The notes beneath the pieces are model-generated. The model searched no databases. It had not been told where the DNA came from and worked only from the letters and a program-made list of their open reading frames with translations. The position numbers were made by a program, and so were the translations under genes. 64,000 nt of DNA, taken from Ariolimax columbianus (lineage: Eukaryota; Mollusca; Gastropoda; Stylommatophora; Arionidae). Location of the stretch: assembly GCA_036924085.1 (NCBI GenBank), contig JAVGWX010000025.1, positions 24,880,752 through 24,944,751 of the forward strand. Reading direction: 5' to 3'. Positions 34,750-47,400 of the stretch are shown in pieces (the first letter of the stretch is position 1; the number at the start of each line of letters is the position of its first letter).

Positions 34750-37700
34750 TAGATGTTGAGGAGGTGGGTGGCCGAGATAGATGTTGAGGAGGTGGGTGGC
34801 CGAGGTAGATGTTGAGGAGGTTGCCGAGGTAGATGTTTAGGAGGTGGCCGAGGTAGATATTGAGGAGGGTTCCGAGGTAGATGTTGAGGAGGTGGGTTAC
34901 CGAAGTAGATGTTTAGGAGGTGGCCGAGGTAGATGTTGAGCAGGTGGGTGGCCGAGGTAGATGTTGAGGAGGTCGCCGAAGTAGATGTTGAGCAGGTGGT
35001 CGAGGTAGATGTTGAGGAGGGGGCTGAGGTAGATGTTGAGGAGGTGGACGAGATAGATGTTGAGGAGGTGGCCGAGGTAGATGTTTAGGAGGTGATGAGG
35101 TAGATGTTGAGGAGATGGGTTGCCGAGTTAGACGTTGAGGAGGTGGTTGGCCGAGGTAGATGTGGAGGAGGTGGGTAGCCGAGGTAGATTTTGAGGAGCT
35201 GGGTGGCCGAGGTAGATGCTGAGGAGGGGGCCGAGGTAGATATTGAAGAGGTGGGTGGCCGAGGTAGATGTTGAGGATGTTGCCGAGGTAGATGTTGAGG
35301 AGGTGGCCTATGTAGATGTTGAAGAGGTGGCTTAGGTAGATGTTGAGGAGGGGGTCGAGGTAGATGTTGAGGAAGTGAGTGGCTGAGGTAGATGTTGAGG
35401 AGGTGGGTGGCCGAGATAGATGTTGAGGAGGTGGCTGAGGTAGATGTTTAGGAGGTGGACGAGGTAGATGTTGAGGAGGTGGCCGAGGTAGATATTGAGG
35501 AGGTTGCGAGGTAGATGTTGAAGAGGTGGGTGGCCGAGATAGATGTTGAGGAGGTGGGTGGCCGAAGTAGATGTTGAGGAGGTGTCTGAGGTAGATGAAG
35601 AAGAGGTGGCTGAGGTAGATGTTGAGGAGGGGGCCGAGGTAGATGTTGAGAAGGTGGCCGAGGTAGATATTGAGGAGGTTGCGAGGTAGGTTTTGAAGAG
35701 GTGTCGATGTAGATGTTGAGGAGGTGTGTGGCCGAGGTAGACGTTCAGGAGGTGGGTGGCCGCGGTAGATGTTGAGGAAGTGGGTGGCAAAGGTAGATGT
35801 TTAGGAGGTGGGTGGCTTAGGTAGATGTTGAGGAGGGGGCCAAGGTAGATGTTGAGGAGGTGGCCGAGGTAGATGTTTAGGAGGTGGCCGAGGTAGATGT
35901 TGAGGAGGGGTCCGAGGTAGACGTTGAGGAGGTGGGTGGCAAAGGTAGATGTTTAGGAGGTGGGTGGCCGAGGTAGATGTTGAGGAGGGGGCCGAGGTAG
36001 ATGTTGAGGAGGTGGCCGAGGTAGATGGTGAGGAGGTGGCCGAGGTAGATGTTGAGGAGGTGGGTGGCCGAAGTAGATGTTGAGGAGGTGGCTGACGTAG
36101 ATGTTGAGGAGGTGGCCGAGGTAAATGTTGAGGAGGGGTCCGACGTAGATGTTAAGGTGGTGGATGGCCGAAGTAGATGTTGAGGAGGGGGCCGAGCTAG
36201 ATGTTGAGGAGGTGGGTGGCCGAGGTAGATCTTTAGGAGATGGCCGAAGTAGATGTTAATGAGGCGGGTGAGGTATATGTTGTGGAGGTGGGTGGAAGAG
36301 GTAAATGTTGAGGAGGGGGCCGAGGTAGATGTTGAGGATGTGGGTGGCCGAGGTAGATGTTGAGCAGGCGGCTGAGGTAGATGTTGAGGAGGTGGGTGGC
36401 CGAGGTAGATGTTTAGGAGATGGGTAGCCGAGGTAGATGTTGAGGAGCTGGGTGGCCGAGGTAGACATTGAGGAGGTGGGTTTGCTGAGGTAGATGTTGA
36501 GGAGGTGGGTAACCGAGGTAGATGTTGAGGAGCTGGGTGGCAGAGGTAGATGTTGAGGAGGGGGCCGAGGTAGATGTTGAGGAGGGGGCCGAGGTAGATG
36601 TTGAAGAGGTGGGTGGCTGAGGTAGATGTTGAGGATGTGACAGAGGTAGATGTTTAGGAGGTGGCCTATGTAGATGTTGAAGAGGTGGGTGGCCGAGGTA
36701 GATGATAAGGAGGTGGGTGGATGATGTAGACGTTGAGGAAGTTGGTGGTCGAGGCAGATGTTGAGGAGCTGGATGGCTGAGGTAGATGTTGATGAGTTAG
36801 TTGGCCGAAGTAGATGTTGAGGAATGGGCCGAGGTAGATGATGAGGAGGTGAGTGGCCGAGGTAGATGTTGAGGAGGTGGTCGAGGTAGATGTTTAGGAG
36901 GTGAGTGGCTGAGGTAGATGTTGAGGAGGTGGGTGGCCGAGATAGATGTTGAGGAGGTGGGTGGCCGAGGTAGATGTTGAGGAGGTTGCCGAGGTAGATG
37001 TTTAGGAGGTGGCCGAGGTAGATATTGAGGAGGGTTCCGAGGTAGATGTTGAGGAGGTGGGTTACCGAAGTAGATGTTTAGGAGGTGGCCGAGGTAGATG
37101 TTGAGCAGGTGGGTGGCCGAGGTAGATGTTGAGGAGGTCGCCGAAGTAGATGTTGAGCAGGTGGTCGAGGTAGATGTTGAGGAGGGGGCTGAGGTAGATG
37201 TTGAGGAGGTGGACGAGATAGATGTTGAGGAGGTGGCCGAGGTAGATGTTTAGGAGGTGATGAGGTAGATGTTGAGGAGATGGGTTGCCGAGTTAGACGT
37301 TGAGGAGGTGGTTGGCCGAGGTAGATGTTGAGGAGGTGGGTAGCCGAGGTAGATTTTGAGGAGCTGGGTGGCCGAGGTAGATGCTGAGGAGGGGGCCGAG
37401 GTAGATATTGAAGAGGTGGGTGGCCGAGGTAGATGTTGAGGATGTTGCCGAGGTAGATGTTGAGGAGGTGGCCTATGTAGATGTTGAAGAGGTGGCTTAG
37501 GTAGATGTTGAGGAGGGGGTCGAGGTAGATGTTGAGGAAGTGAGTGGCTGAGGTAGATGTTGAGGAGGTGGGTGGCCGAGATAGATGTTGAGGAGGTGGC
37601 TGAGGTAGATGTTTAGGAGGTGGACGAGGTAGATGTTGAGGAGGTGGCCGAGGTAGATATTGAGGAGGTTGCGAGGTAGATGTTGAAGAGGTGGGTGGCC

Positions 37701-40700
37701 GAGATAGATGTTGAGGAGGTGGGTGGCCGAAGTAGATGTTGAGGAGGTGTCTGAGGTAGATGAAGAAGAGGTGGCTGAGGTAGATGTTGAGGAGGGGGCC
37801 GAGGTAGATGTTGAGAAGGTGGCCGAGGTAGATATTGAGGAGGTTGCGAGGTAGGTTTTGAAGAGGTGTCGATGTAGATGTTGAGGAGGTGTGTGGCCGA
37901 GGTAGACGTTCAGGAGGTGGGTGGCCGCGGTAGATGTTGAGGAAGTGGGTGGCAAAGGTAGATGTTTAGGAGGTGGGTGGCTTAGGTAGATGTTGAGGAG
38001 GGGGCCAAGGTAGATGTTGAGGAGGTGGCCGAGGTAGATGTTTAGGAGGTGGCCGAGGTAGATGTTGAGGAGGGGTCCGAGGTAGATGTTGAGGAGGTGG
38101 GTGGCAAAGGTAGATGTTTAGGAGGTGGGTGGCCGAGGTAGATGTTGAGGAGGGGGCCGAGGTAGATGTTGAGGAGGTGGCCGAGGTAGATGGTGAGGAG
38201 GTGGCCGAGGTAGATGTTGAGGAGGTGGGTGGCCGAAGTAGATGTTGAGGAGGTGGCTGACGTAGATGTTGAGGAGGTGGCCGAGGTAAATGTTGAGGAG
38301 GGGTCCGACGTAGATGTTAAGGTGGTGGATGGCCGAAGTAGATGTTGAGGAGGGGGCCGAGCTAGATGTTGAGGAGGTGGGTGGCCGAGGTAGATCTTTA
38401 GGAGATGGCCGAAGTAGATGTTAATGAGGCGGGTGAGGTATATGTTGTGGAGGTGGGTGGAAGAGGTAAATGTTGAGGAGGGGGCCGAGGTAGATGTTGA
38501 GGATGTGGGTGGCCGAGGTAGATGTTGAGCAGGCGGCTGAGGTAGATGTTGAGGAGGTGGGTGGCCGAGGTAGATGTTTAGGAGATGGGTAGCCGAGGTA
38601 GATGTTGAGGAGCTGGGTGGCCGAGGTAGACATTGAGGAGGTGGGTTTGCTGAGGTAGATGTTGAGGAGGTGGGTAACCGAGGTAGATGTTGAGGAGCTG
38701 GGTGGCCGAGGTAGATGTTGAGGAGGGGGCCGAGGTAGATGTTGAGGAGGGGGCCGAGGTAGATGTTGAAGAGGTGGGTGGCTGAGGTAGATGTTGAGGA
38801 TGTGACAGAGGTAGATGTTTAGGAGGTGGCCTATGTAGATGTTGAAGAGGTGGGTGGCCGAGGTAGATGATAAGGAGGTGGGTGGATGATGTAGACGTTG
38901 AGGAAGTTGGTGGTCGAGGCAGATGTTGAGGAGCTGGATGGCTGAGGTAGATGTTGATGAGTTAGTTGGCCGAAGTAGATGTTGAGGAATGGGCCGAGGT
39001 AGATGATGAGGAGGTGAGTGGCCGAGGTTGATGTTGAGGAGGTGGTCGAGGTAGATGTTTAGGAGGTGAGTGGCTGAGGTAGATGTTGAGGAGGTGGGTG
39101 GCCGAAATAGATGTTCAGAAGGTGGGTGGCCGAGGTAGATGTTGAGGAGGTGGCCGAGTTAGATGTTGAGGAGGTTGCAAGGTAGATGTTTAAGAGGTGC
39201 TGAGGTAGATGTTGAGGAGGTGGGTGGCCGAAGTAGACGTTGAGGAGGTGGGTGGCTGAGGTAGATGTTTAGGAGGTGGGTAGCCGAGGTAGATGTTGAG
39301 GAGGTGCCGAAGTAGATGTTGATGAGGTGGGTGGTTGAGGCAGACGTTTAGGAGGTGGGTGGCCGAGGTAGATGTTGAGGAGGAGGCCGAGGTAGATTTT
39401 GAGGAGGGGTCCGAGGTAGATGTTGACGAGGTGGGTGGCCGAGGTAGATATTGAGAAAGGGGCCGAGGTAGATGTTGAGGAGGTGGTCGAGGTAGATGTT
39501 GAGGAGGTGGATGGCCGAGGTAGACATTGAGGAGGTGGGTTTGCTGAGGTAGATGTTGAGGAGGTGGGTAACCGAGGTAGATGTTGAGGAGCTGGGTGGC
39601 CGAGGTAGATGTTGAGGAGGGGGCCGAGGTAGATGTTGAGGAGGGGGCCGAGGTAGATGTTGAAGAGGTGGGTGGCTGAGGTAGATGTTGAGGATGTGAC
39701 AGAGGTAGATGTTTAGGAGGTGGCCTATGTAGATGTTGAAGAGGTGGGTGGCCGAGGTAGATGATAAGGAGGTGGGTGGATGATGTAGACGTTGAGGAAG
39801 TTGGTGGTCGAGGCAGATGTTGAGGAGCTGGATGGCTGAGGTAGATGTTGATGAGTTAGTTGGCCGAAGTAGATGTTGAGGAATGGGCCGAGGTAGATGA
39901 TGAGGAGGTGAGTGGCCGAGGTAGATGTTGAGGAGGTGGTCGAGGTAGATGTTTAGGAGGTGAGTGGCTGAGGTAGATGTTGAGGAGGTGGGTGGCCGAG
40001 ATAGATGTTGAGGAGGTGGGTGGCCGAGGTAGATGTTGAGGAGGTTGCCGAGGTAGATGTTTAGGAGGTGGCCGAGGTAGATATTGAGGAGGGTTCCGAG
40101 GTAGATGTTGAGGAGGTGGGTTACCGAAGTAGATGTTTAGGAGGTGGCCGAGGTAGATGTTGAGCAGGTGGGTGGCCGAGGTAGATGTTGAGGAGGTCGC
40201 CGAAGTAGATGTTGAGCAGGTGGTCGAGGTAGATGTTGAGGAGGGGGCTGAGGTAGATGTTGAGGAGGTGGACGAGATAGATGTTGAGGAGGTGGCCGAG
40301 GTAGATGTTTAGGAGGTGATGAGGTAGATGTTGAGGAGATGGGTTGCCGAGTTAGACGTTGAGGAGGTGGTTGGCCGAGGTAGATGTTGAGGAGGTGGGT
40401 AGCCGAGGTAGATTTTGAGGAGCTGGGTGGCCGAGGTAGATGCTGAGGAGGGGGCCGAGGTAGATATTGAAGAGGTGGGTGGCCGAGGTAGATGTTGAGG
40501 ATGTTGCCGAGGTAGATGTTGAGGAGGTGGCCTATGTAGATGTTGAAGAGGTGGCTTAGGTAGATGTTGAGGAGGGGGTCGAGGTAGATGTTGAGGAAGT
40601 GAGTGGCTGAGGTAGATGTTGAGGAGGTGGGTGGCCGAGATAGATGTTGAGGAGGTGGCTGAGGTAGATGTTTAGGAGGTGGACGAGGTAGATGTTGAGG

Positions 40701-43700
40701 AGGTGGCCGAGGTAGATATTGAGGAGGTTGCGAGGTAGAAGTTGAAGAGGTGGGTGGCCGAGATAGATGTTGAGGAGGTGGGTGGCCGAAGTAGATGTTG
40801 AGGAGGTGTCTGAGGTAGATGAAGAAGAGGTGGCTGAGGTAGATGTTGAGGAGGGGGCCGAGGTAGATGTTGAGAAGGTGGCCGAGGTAGATATTGAGGA
40901 GGTTGCGAGGTAGGTTTTGAAGAGGTGTCGATGTAGATGTTGAGGAGGTGTGTGGCCGAGGTAGACGTTCAGGAGGTGGGTGGCCGCGGTAGATGTTGAG
41001 GAAGTGGGTGGCAAAGGTAGATGTTTAGGAGGTGGGTGGCTTAGGTAGATGTTGAGGAGGGGGCCAAGGTAGATGTTGAGGAGGTGGCCGAGGTAGATGT
41101 TTAGGAGGTGGCCGAGGTAGATGTTGAGGAGGGGTCCGAGGTAGATGTTGAGGAGGTGGGTGGCAAAGGTAGATGTTTAGGAGGTGGGTGGCCGAGGTAG
41201 ATGTTGAGGAGGGGGCCGAGGTAGATGTTGAGGAGGTGGCCGAGGTAGATGGTGAGGAGGTGGCCGAGGTAGATGTTGAGGAGGTGGGTGGCCGAAGTAG
41301 ATGTTGAGGAGGTGGCTGACGTAGATGTTGAGGAGGTGGCCGAGGTAAATGTTGAGGAGGGGTCCGACGTAGATGTTAAGGTGGTGGATGGCCGAAGTAG
41401 ATGTTGAGGAGGGGGCCGAGCTAGATGTTGAGGAGGTGGGTGGCCGAGGTAGATCTTTAGGAGATGGCCGAAGTAGATGTTAATGAGGCGGGTGAGGTAT
41501 ATGTTGTGGAGGTGGGTGGAAGAGGTAAATGTTGAGGAGGGGGCCGAGGTAGATGTTGAGGATGTGGGTGGCCGAGGTAGATGTTGAGCAGGCGGCTGAG
41601 GTAGATGATGAGGAGGTGGGTGGCCGAGGTAGATGTTTAGGAGGTGAGTGGCTGAGGTAGATGTTGAGGAGGTGGGTGGCCGAAATAGATGTTCAGAAGG
41701 TGGGTGGCCGAGGTAGATGTTGAGGAGGTGGCCGAGTTAGATGTTGAGGAGGTTGCAAGGTAGATGTTTAAGAGGTGCTGAGGTAGATGTTGAGGAGGTG
41801 GGTGGCCGAAGTAGACGTTGAGGAGGTGGGTGGCTGAGGTAGATGTTTAGGAGGTGGGTAGCCGAGGTAGATGTTGAGGAGGTGCCGAAGTAGATGTTGA
41901 TGAGGTGGGTGGTTGAGGCAGACGTTTAGGAGGTGGGTGGCCGAGGTAGATGTTGAGGAGGAGGCCGAGGTAGATTTTGAGGAGGGGTCCGAGGTAGATG
42001 TTGACGAGGTGGGTGGCCGAGGTAGATATTGAGAAAGGGGCCGAGGTAGATGTTGAGGAGGTGGTCGAGGTAGATGTTGAGGAGGTGGATGGCCGAGGTA
42101 GACATTGAGGAGGTGGGTTTGCTGAGGTAGATGTTGAGGAGGTGGGTAACCGAGGTAGATGTTGAGGAGCTGGGTGGCCGAGGTAGATGTTGAGGAGGGG
42201 GCCGAGGTAGATGTTGAGGAGGGGGCCGAGGTAGATGTTGAAGAGGTGGGTGGCTGAGGTAGATGTTGAGGATGTGACAGAGGTAGATGTTTAGGAGGTG
42301 GCCTATGTAGATGTTGAAGAGGTGGGTGGCCGAGGTAGATGATAAGGAGGTGGGTGGATGATGTAGACGTTGAGGAAGTTGGTGGTCGAGGCAGATGTTG
42401 AGGAGCTGGATGGCTGAGGTAGATGTTGATGAGTTAGTTGGCCGAAGTAGATGTTGAGGAATGGGCCGAGGTAGATGATGAGGAGGTGAGTGGCCGAGGT
42501 AGATGTTGAGGAGGTGGTCGAGGTAGATGTTTAGGAGGTGAGTGGCTGAGGTAGATGTTGAGGAGGTGGGTGGCCGAGATAGATGTTGAGGAGGTGGGTG
42601 GCCGAGGTAGATGTTGAGGAGGTTGCCGAGGTAGATGTTTAGGAGGTGGCCGAGGTAGATATTGAGGAGGGTTCCGAGGTAGATGTTGAGGAGGTGGGTT
42701 ACCGAAGTAGATGTTTAGGAGGTGGCCGAGGTAGATGTTGAGCAGGTGGGTGGCCGAGGTAGATGTTGAGGAGGTCGCCGAAGTAGATGTTGAGCAGGTG
42801 GTCGAGGTAGATGTTGAGGAGGGGGCTGAGGTAGATGTTGAGGAGGTGGCCGAGGTAGATGTTTAGGAGGTGATGAGGTAGATGTTGAGGAGATGGGTTG
42901 CCGAGTTAGACGTTGAGGAGGTGGTTGGCCGAGGTAGATGTTGAGGAGGTGGGTAGCCGAGGTAGATTTTGAGGAGCTGGGTGGCCGAGGTAGATGCTGA
43001 GGAGGGGGCCGAGGTAGCTATTGAAGAGGTGGGTGGCCGAGGTAGATGTTGAGGATGTTGCCGAGGTAGATGTTGAGGAGGTGGCCTATGTAGATGTTGA
43101 AGAGGTGGCTTAGGTAGATGTTGAGGAGGGGGTCGAGGTAGATGTTGAGGAAGTGAGTGGCTGAGGTAGATGTTGAGGAGGTGGGTGGCCGAGATAGATG
43201 TTGAGGAGGTGGCTGAGGTAGATGTTTAGGAGGTGGACGAGGTAGATGTTGAGGAGGTGGCCGAGGTAGATATTGAGGAGGTTGCGAGGTAGATGTTGAA
43301 GAGGTGGGTGGCCGAGATAGATGTTGAGGAGGTGGGTGGCCGAAGTAGATGTTGAGGAGGTGTCTGAGGTAGATGAAGAAGAGGTGGCTGAGGTAGATGT
43401 TGAGGAGGGGGCCGAGGTAGATGTTGAGAAGGTGGCCGAGGTAGATATTGAGGAGGTTGCGAGGTAGGTTTTGAAGAGGTGTCGATGTAGATGTTGAGGA
43501 GGTGTGTGGCCGAGGTAGACGTTCAGGAGGTGGGTGGCCGCGGTAGATGTTGAGGAAGTGGGTGGCAAAGGTAGATGTTTAGGAGGTGGGTGGCTTAGGT
43601 AGATGTTGAGGAGGGGGCCAAGGTAGATGTTGAGGAGGTGGCCGAGGTAGATGTTTAGGAGGTGGCCGAGGTAGATGTTGAGGAGGGGTCCGAGGTAGAT

Positions 43701-44700
43701 GTTGAGGAGGTGGGTGGCAAAGGTAGATGTTTAGGAGGTGGGTGGCCGAGGTAGATGTTGAGGAGGGGGCCGAGGTAGATGTTGAGGAGGTGGCCGAGGT
43801 AGATGGTGAGGAGGTGGCCGAGGTAGATGTTGAGGAGGTGGGTGGCCGAAGTAGATGTTGAGGAGGTGGCTGACGTAGATGTTGAGGAGGTGGCCGAGGT
43901 AAATGTTGAGGAGGGGTCCGACGTAGATGTTAAGGTGGTGGATGGCCGAAGTAGATGTTGAGGAGGGGGCCGAGCTAGATGTTGAGGAGGTGGGTGGCCG
44001 AGGTAGATCTTTAGGAGATGGCCGAAGTAGATGTTAATGAGGCGGGTGAGGTATATGTTGTGGAGGTGGGTGGAAGAGGTAAATGTTGAGGAGGGGGCCG
44101 AGGTAGATGTTGAGGATGTGGGTGGCCGAGGTAGATGTTGAGCAGGCGGCTGAGGTAGATGTTGAGGAGGTGGGTGGCCGAGGTAGATGTTTAGGAGATG
44201 GGTAGCCGAGGTAGATGTTGAGGAGCTGGGTGGCCGAGGTAGACATTGAGGAGGTGGGTTTGCTGAGGTAGATGTTGAGGAGGTGGGTAACCGAGGTAGA
44301 TGTTGAGGAGCTGGGTGGCCGAGGTAGATGTTGAGGAGGGGGCCGAGGTAGATGTTGAGGAGGGGGCCGAGGTAGATGTTGAAGAGGTGGGTGGCTGAGG
44401 TAGATGTTGAGGATGTGACAGAGGTAGATGTTTAGGAGGTGGCCTATGTAGATGTTGAAGAGGTGGGTGGCCGAGGTAGATGATAAGGAGGTGGGTGGAT
44501 GATGTAGACGTTGAGGAAGTTGGTGGTCGAGGCAGATGTTGAGGAGCTGGATGGCTGAGGTAGATGTTGATGAGTTAGTTGGCCGAAGTAGATGTTGAGG
44601 AATGGGCCGAGGTAGATGATGAGGAGGTGAGTGGCCGAGGTTGATGTTGAGGAGGTGGTCGAGGTAGATGTTTAGGAGGTGAGTGGCTGAGGTAGATGTT
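34750..44700. repeat. Higher-order repeat of about 2.2 kb, four near-identical copies (fifth at about 50760-52900)
   Basis: A 152-codon marker segment occurs at 35332, 37497, 40556 and 43110, and again at 51330, with almost no changes. The spacings 2165, 3059, 2554 and 8220 show that different lengths of neighbouring satellite were carried along. A second marker (70 codons) occurs at 36256, 38421, 44034 and 52305 and is altered in the third copy near 41600. Confidence 0.85.
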
Positions 44701-45079
44701 GAGGAGGTGGGTGGCCGAAATAGATGTTCAGAAGGTGGGTGGCCGAGGTAGATGTTGAGGAGGTGGCCGAGTTAGATGTTGAGGAGGTTGCAAGGTAGAT
44801 GTTTAAGAGGTGCTGAGGTAGATGTTGAGGAGGTGGGTGGCCGAAGTAGACGTTGAGGAGGTGGGTGGCTGAGGTAGATGTTTAGGAGGTGGGTAGCCGA
44901 GGTAGATGTTGAGGAGGTGCCGAAGTAGATGTTGATGAGGTGGGTGGTTGAGGCAGACGTTTAGGAGGTGGGTGGCCGAGGTAGATGTTGAGGAGGAGGC
45001 CGAGGTAGATTTTGAGGAGGGGTCCGAGGTAGATGTTGACGAGGTGGGTGGCCGAGGTAGATATTGAGAAAGGGGCCGA

Positions 45080-47400
45080 GGTAGATGTTGAGGAGGTGGT
45101 CGAGGTAGATGTTGAGGAGGTGGATGGCCGAGGTAGATATTGAGGAGTGGGCTGAGGTAGTTGTTGAGGAGGTGGGTGGCAGAGGTAAATAATGAGGAGG
45201 GGGCCGAGGTAGATGTTGAGGAGGTGGGTAGCCGAGATAGATGTTGAGGAGGTGGCTGAAGTAAATGTTGAGGAGGTGGACGAGGAAGATGTTGAGGAGG
45301 TGGCCGAGGTAGATCTTGAGGAGGTGCCGAGATAGATGTTGAGGAGGTGAGTTGCCGAGGTAGACGTTTAGGAGGTGGGTTTCCGAGGTAGATGTTAAGG
45401 AGGTGGGTAGCCGAGGTAGATGTTCGGGAGCTGGGTGGCCGAGGTAGATGTTGAGGCGGGGGCCGAGGTAGATGTTGAAGAGGTGGCCGAGGTAGATGTT
45501 GAGGAGGTGGGTGGCCGAGGTAGATGTTAAGGAGGTGGGTGGCTGAGGTAGATGTTGAGGAGGTGGCCGAGGTAGATGTTGAGGAGGTGGTCGAGGTAAA
45601 TGTTGAGGAGGTGAGTGGCTGAGGTAGATGTTGAAGAGGTGGGTGGCTGAAATAGATATTGAGGAGGTGGGTGGCAGAGGTAGATGATGAGGAGGTGACC
45701 AAGGTAAATGTCGAGAAGAGGGCCGAGGTAGATGTTGAGGAGGTGGCTGAGGTAGATGTTGAGGAGGTTGCGAGGTAGAGTTTGAAGAGGTGCCGAGGTA
45801 GATGTTGAGGAGGTGTGTGGCCGAAGTAGACGTTGAGGAGGAGGGTGGTCGAGGTAGATGTTTAGGAGGTGGGTGGCCGAGGTAGATGTTGAGGAGTGAC
45901 CGAGGTAGATATTGAGGAGGTTGCGAGGTAGATGTTGAGGAGGTGCCGAGGTAGATGTTGTGGAGGTGGGTGGCAGAGGTAAATAATGAGGAGGGGGCCG
46001 AGGTAGATGTTGAGGAGGTGGGTGGCCGAGATAGATGTTGAGGAGGTGGCTGAAGTAAATGTTGAGGAGGTGGACGAGGAAGATGTTGAGGAGGTGGCCG
46101 AGGTAGATCTTGAGGAGGTGCCGAGATAGATGTTGAGGAGGTGAGTTGCCGAGGTAGACGTTTAGGAGGTGGGTTTCCGAGGTAGATGTTAAGGAGGTGG
46201 GTAGCCGAGGTAGATGTTCGGGAGCTGGGTGGCCGAGGTAGATGTTGAGGCGGGGGCCGAGGTAGATGTTGAAGAGGTGGCCGAGGTAGATGTTGAGGAG
46301 GTGGGTGGCCGAGGTAGATGTTAAGGAGGTGGGTGGCTGAGGTAGATGTTGAGGAGGTGGCCGAGGTAGATGTTGAGGAGGTGGTCGAGGTAAATGTTGA
46401 GGAGGTGAGTGGCTGAGGTAGATGTTGAAGAGGTGGGTGGCTGAAATAGATATTGAGGAGGTGGGTGGCAGAGGTAGATGATGAGGAGGTGACCTAGGTA
46501 AATGTCGAGAGGAGGGCCGAGGTAGATGTTGAGGAGGTGGCTGAGGTAGATGTTGAGGAGGTTGCGAGGTAGAGTTTGAAGAGGTGCCGAGGTAGATGTT
46601 GAGGAGGTGTGTGGCCGAAGTAGACGTTGAGGAGGGGGGTGGTCGAGGTAGATGTTTAGGAGGTGGGTGGCCGAGGTAGATGTTGAGGAGTGACCGAGGT
46701 AGATATTGAGGAGGTTGCGAGGTAGATGTTGAGGAGGTGCCGAGGTAGATGTTGAGGAGGTGGGTGGCCCAGGTAGATGTAGAGGAAGTGGGTGGCCAAG
46801 GTAGATGTTGAGGATGTGGATGGCCGAGATAGATGTTGAGGAGAGGGCCGAGGATGATGTTGAGGAGGTGGGTGGCCGAGGTAGACGTTGAGGAGGTGGG
46901 TGCCCGAGGTAAATGTTTAGGAGGTGCGTAGCCTAAGTAGATGTTGAGGAGGGGCCGAGGTAGATCTTGAGGAGGTGGGTGGCCGATGTAGACGTTTAGG
47001 AGGTGGGTGGCCGAGGTAGATGTTGAGGAAGTGGGTGGCAAAGGTAGATGTTGAGGAGGTGGGTGGCCGAGGTAGATGTTGAGGAGGAGGCCGAGGTAGA
47101 TGTTGAGGAGGTGGGTGGCCGAGGTAGACGTTGAGGAGGTGGGTTGCCAAGGTAGGTGTTAAGGAGGTGGGTGGCCGAGGTAGATGTTGAGGAGGTGGCC
47201 GAGGTAGATTTTGAGGAGGGGTCCGAGGTAGATGTTGAGGAGGTGGCCGAGGTAGATCTTGAGGAGGTGCCGAGATAGATGTTGAGGAGGGGAGTGGCCG
47301 AGGTAGACTTTTAGGAGGTGGGTGGCCGAGGTAGATGTTAAGGAGGTGGGTAGCCGAGGTAGATGTTGAGGAGGAGGCTGAGGTAGATGTTGAGGAGGTG
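45080..47400. repeat. Duplicate of the 30.2-32.3 kb satellite segment, with an internal 770-bp duplication
   Basis: The segment matches 30.7-32.3 kb at an offset of 14,328 on its left part and 15,098 on its right part. The 770-bp difference is an internal tandem duplication (about 45170-45950 repeated at 45950-46720, each with GGCAGAGGTAAATAATGAGG near its start). Segments at 48.5-50.4 kb similarly match 32.4-34.4 kb at an offset of about 16.1 kb. Confidence 0.75.

Noticed and set aside
45527..47041. 504-codon minus-strand open frame (and dozens like it from 12.8 to 56.7 kb)
   Set aside because: Satellite units of 23, 24 and 28 bp keep changing the reading frame. The openness comes from the repeat itself, and the same protein text recurs wherever a higher-order copy recurs.
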